Assembly: GCF_900163965.1 (NCBI RefSeq)
Contig: NZ_FULE01000039.1
Location: 62,001 to 126,000, forward strand
Length of the DNA stretch: 64,000 nucleotides
Reading direction: 5' to 3'
Source of the DNA: Vibrio ruber DSM 16370
GTDB taxonomy: Bacteria; Pseudomonadota; Gammaproteobacteria; Enterobacterales; Vibrionaceae
This document shows positions 1 to 9,085 of this stretch, piece after piece. Numbering within the stretch: the first letter of the stretch is position 1; each line of letters opens with the position of its first letter. The translations under genes and the position numbers were made by a program. The notes under the pieces were generated by a model that worked only from the letters and a program-made list of their open reading frames with translations, ran no database searches and was not told where the DNA came from.

Positions 1-494
1 GCCAAATCCAGAACACGAGCGGTAATGTCTTCAGTCGAACCGTTACCACGCTCCATCACCATCCGCTCATTCGCATGTAATGGTGTCAGGTTTTCAAACA
101 GAATCTTATTTCGAGCGTTATCCGGCTTATCATCATTAACTGTATTTACTTTCAGTAACGCAAAGTAACGCTCACCTTCCTTCGGAGGCCGAATCTTCCC
201 GGCAATCGAATCACCGGTACGCAGGTTGAAGCGACGAATCTGACTCGGTGACACGTAAATATCGTCCGGACCGGCCAAATAAGAGCTGTCTGCACTACGC
301 AAAAAACCAAAGCCGTCCTGGAGAATTTCTAATACGCCATCACCAAAGATGTCTTCACCACTTTTTGCGTGAGCTTTTAAAATAGAGAAGATAATGTCTT
401 GTTTTCTTAAACGCGCGAGGTTTTCAAGCCCCAGGCTCTCACCCAGCTGCACGAGCTCAGACACAGGTTTGTTCTTTAATTCTGTTAAATTCAT
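1..494 (-). CDS. rho: Transcription termination factor Rho (N-terminal part, cut by window edge)
   Basis: The minus-strand frame opens at ATG 494 and stays open to base 1, giving 164 whole codons of a protein normally near 419 residues. Translation starts [20 protein letters not shown], the N-terminal helix bundle of Rho. It continues into the cold-shock-like primary RNA-binding domain, with the RNP1-type motif GFGFLRS and the segment [19 protein letters not shown]. The ATPase/helicase domain lies outside the window. Rho is a hexameric RNA-dependent ATPase that ends transcription of untranslated RNA. trxA lies upstream on the same strand, but a terminator separates the two, so rho probably has its own promoter. 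Identity is very secure. Only the 3' end is missing, and that is due to the window edge. Confidence 0.97.
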   Translation of the reverse strand, partial: MNLTELKNKPVSELVQLGESLGLENLARLRKQDIIFSILKAHAKSGEDIFGDGVLEILQDGFGFLRSADSSYLAGPDDIYVSPSQIRRFNLRTGDSIAGKIRPPKEGERYFALLKVNTVNDDKPDNARNKILFENLTPLHANERMVMERGNGSTEDITARVLDL

Positions 495-654
495 TGTGGT
501 GGATACTTGTTTAGTCAAAATTAGGATCTGTTTAGTAGTGTTAAGATGGATTTGGCCTCAGGATTGACCAAGAAGTGAACATATGATTCATTAATGTGCG
601 ATAACCTAGCACTATTTATCAGACTAGTCTAGATTTTGTTTTATTTCCATGTGC
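495..654 (-). promoter_or_regulatory. rho upstream/leader region with a perfect palindrome
   Basis: This is the 160 bases between the trxA terminator and the rho start. It is AT-rich and contains the perfect 10-bp palindrome AGACTAGTCT at 621-630. On the minus strand a weak promoter can be drawn: TAGACT as -35, a 17-base spacer, then TAGGTT as -10. rho leaders are long and autoregulated in enteric bacteria, so a promoter and leader here are expected. The exact elements are inference. Confidence 0.35.
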
Positions 655-684
655 AAAACCGTACATATCTCTATGTACGGTTTT
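655..684 (-). terminator. Rho-independent terminator of trxA
   Basis: A perfect 12-bp inverted repeat, AAAACCGTACAT (655-666) and ATGTACGGTTTT (673-684), has a 6-base loop. On the minus strand the stem ends in TTTT. It begins seven bases beyond the trxA stop codon. The symmetric A and T tracts would also let it work on the plus strand. Confidence 0.85.
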
Positions 685-690
685 CAGCCA

Positions 691-1017
691 TTATAAATTG
701 GCGTCTAAAAACTCTTTAAGTTGAGTTTTGGACAACGCACCAACTTTTGTAGCTGCCACATTACCGTTTTTAAACAGCAGTAATGTTGGAATACCACGGA
801 TACCGAATCTTGGGGGAGTACCCGCATTTTGATCGATATTTAATTTACCGATTGTGAGCTTACCTTCGTATTCATCAGCAATTTCATCCAAAATCGGCGC
901 AATCATTTTGCACGGACCACACCATTCTGCCCAGAAATCGACAAGCACAGGGACTTCAGCATTGATTACACTACTTTCAAACGCGTCATCGGTGAGCTGC
1001 AAAATCTTATCACTCAT
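691..1017 (-). CDS. trxA: Thioredoxin 1
   Basis: A 108-residue cytoplasmic disulfide reductase that passes electrons from NADPH and thioredoxin reductase to ribonucleotide reductase, PAPS reductase, methionine sulfoxide reductases and others. The redox motif WCGPC sits in [10 protein letters not shown] near residue 32. The cis-proline segment [12 protein letters not shown] is intact. The frame extends to an ATG at 1053, but ATG 1017 ([11 protein letters not shown]) matches the family N-terminus and has GGAG eight to nine bases upstream, so it was chosen. The gene is divergent from rhlB, with about 110 bases between them for both promoters, and is followed by a strong hairpin. Length is one residue shorter than the E. 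coli protein. Confidence 0.97.
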   Translation of the reverse strand: MSDKILQLTDDAFESSVINAEVPVLVDFWAEWCGPCKMIAPILDEIADEYEGKLTIGKLNIDQNAGTPPRFGIRGIPTLLLFKNGNVAATKVGALSKTQLKEFLDANL

Positions 1018-1129
1018 CTTTAACTCCAATGTATTTTCTTGGACCAGTTGCATAACAACCAGTAATTTTGATGCTCTATTGGAATGTATTTACTTCCGTA
1101 TTGCAAGCTTAAGCTGATATTCTATAGTG

Positions 1130-2455
1130 ATGAAAAAGACGCATATCACAGAGCAAAAATTCGCCGACTTGGGATTAGACCCTCAAGTTACAGCAGGTTT
1201 GGAACAAAAAGGGTTTGCTTATTGCACCCCAATCCAAGCCTTGGCGCTGCCGGTAGTGCTCTCCGGCCGTGACATTGCAGGCCAGGCCCAAACAGGGACT
1301 GGTAAAACGCTTGCGTTTCTTACTGCAACCTTTAATCATCTGCTAACTGCACCTGCTCCAGAAGAGCGGGAGCCAACTCAGCCACGAGCAATCATTATGG
1401 CACCAACTCGTGAGTTAGCGATACAAATTTTTAACGATGCAGAACCACTCGTTCAAAGCACCGGCTTAAAAGTCGCACTGGCTTATGGCGGTGAAAGTTA
1501 CGAGAAACAGCAATCCAAGTTAAAACAAGGTGTTGATATTCTTATCGGAACAACCGGTCGGATTATCGATTTCTACAAGCAAAAAGTATTCAATCTGGAC
1601 CAGATTCAGGTCGTCGTCCTTGATGAAGCTGACCGAATGTTTGATCTCGGTTTTATCAAAGACATCCGTTTTTTGTTCCGTCGGATGCCGCCACCGAAGA
1701 ATCGTTTGAACATGTTATTTTCCGCCACCCTCTCTTATCGGGTTCAGGAACTGGCATTTGAGCACATGAACAATCCGGAACATGTTGTCGTCGAACCGGC
1801 GCAAAAAACCGGACACCGAATTAAGGAAGAACTGTTTTACCCATCCAATGAGCACAAAATGGCTTTGTTGCAAACCCTCATTGAAGAAGAGTGGCCAGAC
1901 AGAGCTATCATTTTTGCCAATACCAAACATAAGTGTGAACGGGTTTGGGGTCACCTGGCTGCCGATGGTCATCGCGTCGGACTGCTGACCGGTGATGTAC
2001 CGCAGAAAAAACGGGAACGCATTCTGGAGCAATTTACGCAGGGTCAACTGGACATTTTAGTCGCAACTGATGTTGCTGCGCGAGGACTGCATATCCCGCA
2101 GGTCACTCACGTCTTTAACTATGATCTACCAGACGACAGTGAAGACTATGTCCACCGGATTGGCCGGACGGGCAGAGCCGGAGAGAGCGGTCATTCGATT
2201 AGCTTCGCCTGCGAAGAATACGCCATTAATGTCCCGGGGATAGAAACCTATATCGAACATTCCATTCCTGTTTCTGATTATGATGCATCAGCGCTATTGA
2301 CTGACTTACCCAGCCCGTTAAAACTTGCGTCATCGAAAACATCGAGAAGAACGAATACTGGTGGCTCGCGGTCCGGACGTCAGAATAATGGACGGGGTAA
2401 CAATTCATCCAGAAAACGTCCGCGGCAAAACAACAACCAGAGTAAAAATAGCTGA
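1130..2455 (+). CDS. rhlB: ATP-dependent RNA helicase RhlB
   Basis: DEAD-box helicase, 441 residues, the RNase E-associated helicase of the RNA degradosome. Motifs in order: Q motif ending in CTPIQ, Walker [18 protein letters not shown] inside [16 protein letters not shown] in LFSATL, ARGLHI, and motif [12 protein letters not shown]. The last 40 residues form a basic Arg/Asn/Gly-rich tail, an RNA-binding extension usual for RhlB. ATG 1130 gives [11 protein letters not shown], like the E. coli N-terminus. A GTG at 1127 directly before it is the alternative. gppA starts eight bases after the stop, as in enteric bacteria, so the two are co-transcribed. Confidence 0.95.
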   Translation: MKKTHITEQKFADLGLDPQVTAGLEQKGFAYCTPIQALALPVVLSGRDIAGQAQTGTGKTLAFLTATFNHLLTAPAPEEREPTQPRAIIMAPTRELAIQIFNDAEPLVQSTGLKVALAYGGESYEKQQSKLKQGVDILIGTTGRIIDFYKQKVFNLDQIQVVVLDEADRMFDLGFIKDIRFLFRRMPPPKNRLNMLFSATLSYRVQELAFEHMNNPEHVVVEPAQKTGHRIKEELFYPSNEHKMALLQTLIEEEWPDRAIIFANTKHKCERVWGHLAADGHRVGLLTGDVPQKKRERILEQFTQGQLDILVATDVAARGLHIPQVTHVFNYDLPDDSEDYVHRIGRTGRAGESGHSISFACEEYAINVPGIETYIEHSIPVSDYDASALLTDLPSPLKLASSKTSRRTNTGGSRSGRQNNGRGNNSSRKRPRQNNNQSKNS

Positions 2456-2463
2456 GTAAATCT

Positions 2464-3960
2464 ATGAGCCAAGCCGTATCTTCACCCCTTTATGCTGCGA
2501 TCGATCTCGGTTCAAACAGCTTTCATATGCTGATTGTCCGTCATGTTGAAGGCAGTATACAGACGATGGCCAAAATTAAACGAAAAGTGAGACTTGCAGC
2601 CGGACTCGATGAGAACAATGCACTCAGTCAGGAGGCAATGCAACGCGGTTGGGACTGCCTGAGTCTGTTCGCGGAACGATTACAGGATATTCCCAAAGAG
2701 AATATCCGCATTGTCGGCACCGCAACACTTCGGACAGCCATCAATGTCGATATATTTTTGCGTCGGGCCAATCAGATACTCGGACATCCGATCGAAACCA
2801 TTTCAGGTGAAGAAGAAGCGGCCACTATTTATAAAGGGGTAGCTCATACCTCCGGCGGGAGCGGGCGTCGTTTCGTGGTTGATATCGGTGGTGCAAGTAC
2901 CGAACTGATCATTGGTGAAGGTTTCGAGGCCAAAGCATTAACCAGTTTAAAAATGGGCTGTGTCACTTGGCTCGAAAAACACTTCAGAGATCGTCAGCTC
3001 TCTAAAGAAAATTTTGAGCATGCGATCGAAGACGCTAAAAAAATGCTCACGCCAATCTTGCAACAGTACCGGACAATCGGCTGGGACATCTGTGTCGGTG
3101 CCAGTGGTACAGTGCAAGCATTACAAGAGATTATGCTGGCTCAGGGAATGGATGAAGTCATTACCCTGACCAAGCTGAAGCGTTTGCAAAATCAGGCCAT
3201 GCGCGCAGATCATCTCGAAGAGTTGGAAATCGAAGGACTCACGCTGGAAAGAGCGTTGGTTTTTCCAAGCGGCCTGTCGATCCTGATTGCCATATTTGAA
3301 GAGTTCCGGATCGAAGCCATGACTCTGGCGGGCGGTGCACTACGGGAAGGTCTGGTTTATGAAATGATCGACGGATTACGTCAGGATAATATCCGCGAGC
3401 GAACCATTCACAGTATCCAGAGTCGCTATCAAATCGATACGGTGTATGCCGCTCAAGTCTCTGAACTCGCCGGTAAACTATTTCACCAGTGTGGCGGTTC
3501 TGCCTGGATCATCGAACCACAGGCAGAAATACTACTCAGAGCAGCCGCACAGTTACACGAAATCGGCTTAGCGGTGGATTACAAAAAAGGCGGTGAACAC
3601 AGTGCTTATCTGATCCAACACTCAGAACTGCCCGGCTTTACCCGAGCACAGCGTTATTGTCTGGGGGAGTTGGTGCGCCGCTATCGCGACAATATCACTG
3701 CCATGCCTGAACAATACGCCCTGTCGGGTACCAGTAGTAAACGCTTACTCAGGATTTTACGTCTCGCAGTGTTACTCAGCCACCGGCGTAATTCAGCACT
3801 CGAACCACATGTGAAACTGGAATCCTCGGAAGACACACTCCAGCTATCACTCAATGCTCAGTGGCTCGATGCCAATCCGCTCACCAAAGCAGAGCTTGAA
3901 ATCGAAGCAAACCGGCAAACCGATATGGGATGGCCACTGGAAGTCATCGCCCACGCCTAA
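2464..3960 (+). CDS. gppA: Guanosine-5'-triphosphate,3'-diphosphate pyrophosphatase (GppA/Ppx family)
   Basis: Protein of 498 residues that hydrolyses pppGpp to ppGpp, and may cleave polyphosphate, in the stringent response. The actin-like ASKHA fold is marked by the phosphate-1 motif [12 protein letters not shown] near residue 12 and the second phosphate motif [14 protein letters not shown] near residue 140. The C-terminal part (about 310-498) is the HD-like helical domain typical of the long Ppx/GppA form. Length matches the enteric protein (about 494). It is the second gene of the rhlB operon, followed directly by a strong hairpin and facing the convergent sensor kinase gene. GppA is preferred over Ppx because of the rhlB neighbour. 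Confidence 0.93.
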   Translation: MSQAVSSPLYAAIDLGSNSFHMLIVRHVEGSIQTMAKIKRKVRLAAGLDENNALSQEAMQRGWDCLSLFAERLQDIPKENIRIVGTATLRTAINVDIFLRRANQILGHPIETISGEEEAATIYKGVAHTSGGSGRRFVVDIGGASTELIIGEGFEAKALTSLKMGCVTWLEKHFRDRQLSKENFEHAIEDAKKMLTPILQQYRTIGWDICVGASGTVQALQEIMLAQGMDEVITLTKLKRLQNQAMRADHLEELEIEGLTLERALVFPSGLSILIAIFEEFRIEAMTLAGGALREGLVYEMIDGLRQDNIRERTIHSIQSRYQIDTVYAAQVSELAGKLFHQCGGSAWIIEPQAEILLRAAAQLHEIGLAVDYKKGGEHSAYLIQHSELPGFTRAQRYCLGELVRRYRDNITAMPEQYALSGTSSKRLLRILRLAVLLSHRRNSALEPHVKLESSEDTLQLSLNAQWLDANPLTKAELEIEANRQTDMGWPLEVIAHA

Positions 3961-3966
3961 ACAACC

Positions 3967-3998
3967 AGATGGTTTTTAGCTCCGGCTAAAAACCATCT
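3967..3998. terminator. Hairpin between convergent gppA and sensor kinase gene
   Basis: A perfect 14-bp stem, AGATGGTTTTTAGC (3967-3980) and GCTAAAAACCATCT (3985-3998), has a TCCG tetraloop six bases after the gppA stop. There is no long U-tract after the stem, but the symmetry and position between converging genes make a bidirectional terminator likely. Confidence 0.7.
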
Positions 3999-4070
3999 CC
4001 AACCAAGCCCCGACTCACTGGTCCGTATTGAATCAACCCGCATAATCAACCCGCATTGTCGGCCTCGATA

Positions 4071-7000
4071 TTACGTTCGGGTTTGCTGGCGCACACGATT
4101 GAGTACCGCTCGTAATTTCAATGGTTTTACCGGCTTGGGTAAAAAGCCGAACCCGTGTGACTGAATCGCATCCATCATCTCTTGGGTCCGATCAGCACTG
4201 ATAATAATTCCTTCAAACTGACGGCCCAGGCGTAGACGACACTGTTGCAAAACTTCCAACCCGGTACGTCCCTGATCCAACCGGTAATCAGACAAAATAA
4301 CGTCCGGTGTCCATGCATCATCCAATGCTCTCAGGCTCTCAACCAAGTTGGTTGAGGTACGGATATCGCATCCCCAGCGGGATAGCAGGTCCGACATCCC
4401 TACCAAAATATCGACTTCATTATCCACACATAACACTTTAATCTGCGACAAATCGGTCACATCACCCACCTCAGGGGCAACTTTATCGGCAACATCCCGG
4501 GGATGTGAGCGCGGCAGGGATAACGAAAAAACACTGCCATGTCCGGGCCATGAACGCATTGAGATTTCATGCCCCAACACATAAGCAATCCCTTTCGATA
4601 TCGCTAATCCGAGCCCAAGCCCCTGCTCAGAACGAACCTGCCCGCCACGATTAAACTCTTCAAAAATTTCATGCTGCTTATCTGGCTCGATACCGATCCC
4701 GTTATCCCATACTTCAATCCGGATCTGCGTACCGACATGACGAATGCCGAGTACCACTTTGCCATGGGGAGCGTAGCGGAATGCATTGGTCAGGAAGTTC
4801 TGAATAATCCGTCTGAGCAATTTCGGATCCGACTGAACCACGACTGACGAAGGCACCATGGTAAAATCGATCCCTTGCTGTTGAGCAATCGCATCAAACT
4901 CCGCATTCAAATTCACCAGCACATCATGAATGGCGAAACTGTGGATATTGATATCCAGTTTCCCTGATTCGAGTCTGGAGATATCCAGCAAATCCCCGAT
5001 TAATTCCTCGGCCGCCCCCAGTGCACTTGCAATATGAGCTGAAAGTCGTTGGACTTCGGCTTCCCGGGCGATCTCCGACAAAGAGGATGCAAATAGCCGG
5101 GCGGCATTGAGCGGCTGCATCAGATCATGGCTCACCGCTGCCAGAAACCGTGATTTTGAACGAGATTCGCGTTCCGCCCGTTGTGTCTCCTGCACTAACT
5201 GGCGATTCAGTTTTTCCAACTCCTGTGTTCGTTGATGGACACGCTCTTCCAGCGACTCGTTGGCCTGCTTGAGAGCATCTTCCGCTTCCCGGAATGCGGT
5301 GATATCGGTAAAACTCATGACAAACCCGCCACCGGGCATCGGATTCCCTTGCACTTCCACCACTCTCCCGTCCGGTCTGACCCGAGAGGAGGTATGCCGG
5401 GTACCTTTCTCTAAGTGTTCGACCCGCTTGCGAACATGAGTTTCCACATCTCCGGGGCCACACAACCCTTGCCGTGCATTGTGGCGAATAATATCAGCAA
5501 TCGGACGGCCAACCTGAATCAAGCCCGGCGGATAAGAAAACAGCTCCAGATACCGCTGATTCCAGGCCACCAGACGTAACTGTTTATCGACCACCGCCAA
5601 TCCCTGCCCGATATGTTCGATAGCACCTTGAAGCAGGCTGCGGCTGAAGTCATACAGCTCTGACGCTTCATCGACAATCGCGGCAACTTCTTCAAGGTGC
5701 ATGTTTTTCCCCTGCAACGCAGAAGCAAGCACTAACTTCGCTGAGGACGCACCAAATACACCGGCCAACACCCGTTCAGCATGACGAATCAGTGTAGCTG
5801 GCGCCTGTTGATTGGGTAAATAACGCTTGTGCTGCTGAACCCAGAATTGCTCGAAAGCCGCTTTCATCCGCCCTCGCCCGACAAAACGGGCGACCAGCAT
5901 TTCCAGTTCCGCGACTGACACCCGGCTCTGATAGAGCGTCATATTTTCGTTATCGGGGAATGGCGTACCGACAAATGTGGCAGACTGTAAGCGCTCACTC
6001 AGGCTCGGACGTGTGATGATAGAAATATTCCAATAACAGAGTGTATTGAGCACCACGCTGAGGATCATCCCCCAGTCAGACCTTGATATCCCTAAACCGG
6101 CAATCGCCTCCGGAGGACTAATCAGCCAAATGAGCGGGTTAGACTGCGCATCACCGGCCAATAAATGGGTCTGAACCATTAAGGTAATCAGCCAGAGTGA
6201 AAATCCGACCGCCAAACCGACATAGACGCCTTTTTTATTGCCGTCACGCCAGTAGATCCCACCGATCAACGCCGGGGCAAACTGCGCAATCGCAGCAAAA
6301 GAGAGAAATCCAATCGCAGACAGCGACGGTACGGCATCCAAAACACGATAAAATCCCCACGCACAAGCCAGTAAAACTAAAATCAAGCCGCGCCGGATTC
6401 TGAGTAACAAGCGGGAAAAATGACGATGGCCCTGATGAGAAAACCGCATCCGCCGGAGCAAAAAAGGCACCACCAAATCATTAGAAACCATAATAGTCAG
6501 TGCAATGGTTGAGACGATCACCATCCCGGTTGCTGCCGATGTTCCCCCTAAAAATGCAATCATCGCCATGAAATCAGAGTCAACCGCCTTGGGGATACTA
6601 ATCACAAATGTATCCGCCAAGCTAGCATCCATCATCCCTTTGCCGACCCATGATATCGGCAGCACAAACAGCCCCATCAGAATCAGGTAAACCGGAAATA
6701 TCCGCCGGGCCATATGAAGATCCTGCGGTTTTTCATTCTCAACCACCATGGTATGAAACTGGCGCGGCAGACAAATGATCGCCAGCATCGTCAACACCAG
6801 ATGAATCATCAGGGTCGGCCAGTGCGGGGTAACGAACGATTCAAGCACGATATCGCTCAGTTTGAATGAAGTCTGATGCCAACCGATATAGACGATAAAC
6901 AGGCCGACCCATAAGAAAGCCACCAGCTTGACCAACGATTCAAAAGCAATCGCCATCATCATCCCACGGTGGTGCTCGGTATTATCAATATGACGCGTCC

Positions 7001-7520
7001 CGAACAACATGGTAAACACCGCAAGTGCCACCACCACAAACCAAGAAATATGACTTTCCGTCAACTGCTCAGGGAAAGGAAAATCTGACGTCACGACATG
7101 GATTCCCATCGTCACACCACGAAGTTGCAGGGCGATATAAGGCAGAATGCCAACAACCGCAATCAGCGTTGCAGCCACAGCAAGCCCTTGAGATTTGCCA
7201 TAACGTGCAGCGATAAAATCAGCAATGGAGGTAATATGTTCGCGTTTAGCAATCAACATCAGGCGGGCTAATATCCGCCAGCCAAAGACAAAGACGAGAA
7301 TGGGGGCGAGATAAATCGGTAAAAATGACCAAGCATGATTAGTGGCCTGCCCGACTGTGCCGTAGAACGTCCACGAAGTACAGTACACCCCAATCGATAA
7401 GCTATAAATCCAAGGCCGGAAGCGTGCCAGCCAGTTCAGGTTTTTGTCACCATACCAAGCGATAAAGAACAGCAGTCCTAAATAAAGAAATAAAACCGGA
7501 ATGACAATCCATGACTGCAT
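4071..7520 (-). CDS. crbS: CrbS-type sodium/solute symporter-hybrid histidine kinase
   Basis: A 1149-residue membrane sensor. Residues 1 to about 500 are a PutP-like SSS transporter of about 13 helices (motifs YCTSWTFYGTVG and GGTSAATGMVIVSTIAL). A STAC-like linker follows, then PAS (about 640-740, VDKQLRLVAWNQRYLELF) and a coiled coil. HisKA has the H-box AVSHDLMQPLNA (His near 797), and HATPase shows NFLTNAFRYAP, DNGIGI and GLGLGLAISKG. The C-terminal receiver has the phosphoacceptor Asp in ILSDYRLD (about 1077) and the Lys in FLPKPVKP. In V. cholerae and V. fischeri, CrbS with the regulator CrbR activates acs, the acetate switch, and acs lies 4 kb away here. The response regulator gene is not in the window. 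A CbrA-like role in carbon sensing is the alternative. Confidence 0.85.
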   Translation of the reverse strand: MQSWIVIPVLFLYLGLLFFIAWYGDKNLNWLARFRPWIYSLSIGVYCTSWTFYGTVGQATNHAWSFLPIYLAPILVFVFGWRILARLMLIAKREHITSIADFIAARYGKSQGLAVAATLIAVVGILPYIALQLRGVTMGIHVVTSDFPFPEQLTESHISWFVVVALAVFTMLFGTRHIDNTEHHRGMMMAIAFESLVKLVAFLWVGLFIVYIGWHQTSFKLSDIVLESFVTPHWPTLMIHLVLTMLAIICLPRQFHTMVVENEKPQDLHMARRIFPVYLILMGLFVLPISWVGKGMMDASLADTFVISIPKAVDSDFMAMIAFLGGTSAATGMVIVSTIALTIMVSNDLVVPFLLRRMRFSHQGHRHFSRLLLRIRRGLILVLLACAWGFYRVLDAVPSLSAIGFLSFAAIAQFAPALIGGIYWRDGNKKGVYVGLAVGFSLWLITLMVQTHLLAGDAQSNPLIWLISPPEAIAGLGISRSDWGMILSVVLNTLCYWNISIITRPSLSERLQSATFVGTPFPDNENMTLYQSRVSVAELEMLVARFVGRGRMKAAFEQFWVQQHKRYLPNQQAPATLIRHAERVLAGVFGASSAKLVLASALQGKNMHLEEVAAIVDEASELYDFSRSLLQGAIEHIGQGLAVVDKQLRLVAWNQRYLELFSYPPGLIQVGRPIADIIRHNARQGLCGPGDVETHVRKRVEHLEKGTRHTSSRVRPDGRVVEVQGNPMPGGGFVMSFTDITAFREAEDALKQANESLEERVHQRTQELEKLNRQLVQETQRAERESRSKSRFLAAVSHDLMQPLNAARLFASSLSEIAREAEVQRLSAHIASALGAAEELIGDLLDISRLESGKLDINIHSFAIHDVLVNLNAEFDAIAQQQGIDFTMVPSSVVVQSDPKLLRRIIQNFLTNAFRYAPHGKVVLGIRHVGTQIRIEVWDNGIGIEPDKQHEIFEEFNRGGQVRSEQGLGLGLAISKGIAYVLGHEISMRSWPGHGSVFSLSLPRSHPRDVADKVAPEVGDVTDLSQIKVLCVDNEVDILVGMSDLLSRWGCDIRTSTNLVESLRALDDAWTPDVILSDYRLDQGRTGLEVLQQCRLRLGRQFEGIIISADRTQEMMDAIQSHGFGFLPKPVKPLKLRAVLNRVRQQTRT

Positions 7521-7582
7521 GAGAACGATCCTTGTAATCAGGCCCTAATTAATGCTCGATCAAGGATAGACGTCTTGCCCGG

Positions 7583-7605
7583 TTAAGTCACTGATATTGA
7601 CTTAA
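7583..7605. promoter_or_regulatory. Perfect 8-7-8 dyad upstream of the sensor kinase gene
   Basis: TTAAGTCA (7583-7590) and TGACTTAA (7598-7605) form a perfect inverted repeat with a 7-base spacer, 63 to 85 bases upstream of the kinase start. On the plus strand TTTT follows, so an inefficient terminator is possible, but no plus-strand gene ends here. An operator for the kinase promoter is the more natural reading, which is inference. Confidence 0.4.
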
Positions 7606-7609
7606 TTTT

Positions 7610-7643
7610 GGGAACCGCCATCCACTCTCAGAGACCGGTTCCC
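7610..7643 (-). terminator. Possible hairpin after the MFS gene
   Basis: GGGAACCG (7610-7617) and CGGTTCCC (7636-7643) pair with an 18-base loop, about 30 bases beyond the MFS gene stop on the minus strand. No U-tract follows in that direction, so it is a weak terminator candidate or a regulatory stem before the kinase gene. Confidence 0.3.
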
Positions 7644-7672
7644 TTGCTCAAAGCCAACCCGGGAGCCCTTTA

Positions 7673-8848
7673 TCAGGAGGGACGCTTCGCCAGATCCATC
7701 TGACGTACAGATGGCGTCGGTTCGAGCCGGACAAACAGCGCCACAACCCCCATCAGCGCCATCACCCAGAAAACTTGAGCGCCCCAGTGCTCAAATCCCC
7801 AACCACTGATTGCCGTCATCGTCGCAATCACCGCTCCCAGAGGAATCGCATTGTACAACGACTGCAATGCGACCATTCTCTCCGGTACTGCTTGTTGAAT
7901 GTAACGAATGGTCGCCAGATGTGCGACCGCGAATGTCAGGCTATGGAGTAATTGAATAAACACCAGTGCTGCAAGCTGCGTGGTGAAAGCCGTTAATCCC
8001 CAACGCACGGCAACCGCACAGGAAGAAAGCAAAAACATCGCGCGGATCGACCACAAACCGAACAGGCGACGACTGAGCGCAAAAATACAGATCTCCGCAA
8101 TGACACCCAAACTCCACAGATAACCAATGATTTCTTCTGAATGTCCGACTGATTTCCAATACACGGAACTAAAACTGTAATAAGCCGCGTGGCTGCCCTG
8201 AATCAACGACACCAGCACTAAAAACTTAATCACATGTTTGTCTCTGAGCATTTCGATTAGTTTAGGACGTACCACCTCAGTTTCTGTTTGCGTCGCCGGA
8301 TTAGGATTAGGCGCACGCAGGCTCATTAAAAACGTCACACTCATGCCCAATAAAGCCGTATACAGAATCCAGTCATTCCCCCAGTGCGCGACAATCCAGC
8401 CGACCACCAGCGAACCGACGATAAAGGCAACGGAGCCCCACAAACGAGTGCGGCCGTAATCGAGCATTTTCATATTGGTGTAGTAATTCGCTAACGTGTC
8501 CGACAGCGGAATGATCGGCCCGAAACAAGCATTAAACAGGACAGTTGCCAGCGCAATCCACAGCAAATGCTGTACAGCAAAAAGATGTGCAGCAATAAAC
8601 CCGATTGCCAATAGCGTCAACACTCTCAGCATCGGCACATACCATTCAGCCCGGTGGACTCTCGGCGTCACCAGTAAATTGGCCAGACAGCGGGTACCGA
8701 ATGCGAGCCCCATAATCAGGCCAATATCAGTTGATGCGACCCCTTCACTTTTGAGCCACAACGCCCAAAATGGCGTATAGATGCCATAGACAAAGAAAAA
8801 ACCGAAATAATACTGAGAAATCCAGCGGAACGGAGAAATACTGAGCAT
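7673..8848 (-). CDS. MFS transporter, HcaT-like (3-phenylpropionate family)
   Basis: A 391-residue inner-membrane protein with about 12 hydrophobic helices. It resembles E. coli HcaT and related MFS_1-like permeases: the start RWISQYYFGFFFVYGIYTPF and the segment EGVASTDIGLIMG match that group's opening. Substrate is unknown. HcaT itself is only a putative phenylpropionate importer, and no aromatic catabolic genes are seen nearby. It lies on the same strand as the kinase gene, 152 bases upstream, and diverges from the DUF294-exonuclease pair, so it sits in the middle of the acetate locus. An AGG three codons before ATG 8848 serves as the ribosome site. Family call is good, function is not known. 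Confidence 0.75.
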   Translation of the reverse strand: MLSISPFRWISQYYFGFFFVYGIYTPFWALWLKSEGVASTDIGLIMGLAFGTRCLANLLVTPRVHRAEWYVPMLRVLTLLAIGFIAAHLFAVQHLLWIALATVLFNACFGPIIPLSDTLANYYTNMKMLDYGRTRLWGSVAFIVGSLVVGWIVAHWGNDWILYTALLGMSVTFLMSLRAPNPNPATQTETEVVRPKLIEMLRDKHVIKFLVLVSLIQGSHAAYYSFSSVYWKSVGHSEEIIGYLWSLGVIAEICIFALSRRLFGLWSIRAMFLLSSCAVAVRWGLTAFTTQLAALVFIQLLHSLTFAVAHLATIRYIQQAVPERMVALQSLYNAIPLGAVIATMTAISGWGFEHWGAQVFWVMALMGVVALFVRLEPTPSVRQMDLAKRPS

Positions 8849-9085
8849 AACGACCTACTGATGCAAAAAGTGACGGATGATGTAGCTAACCGCGCCTATT
8901 ATGCTTTGAATGCCATATAAGAAAAAGGGAATATTGCTCAACACTCTGTTTCCTCGAAGCCTGATATTTCCCCCTCGCAATTCAATCCATTCAGACATCG
9001 TTGATGGCATTAGACCAAAGTCGTCTGGAGGCAAATCAGATTTCAGCCAAAATTAAATCAGATACCCTCGCCCAGAAAGGTTGCT

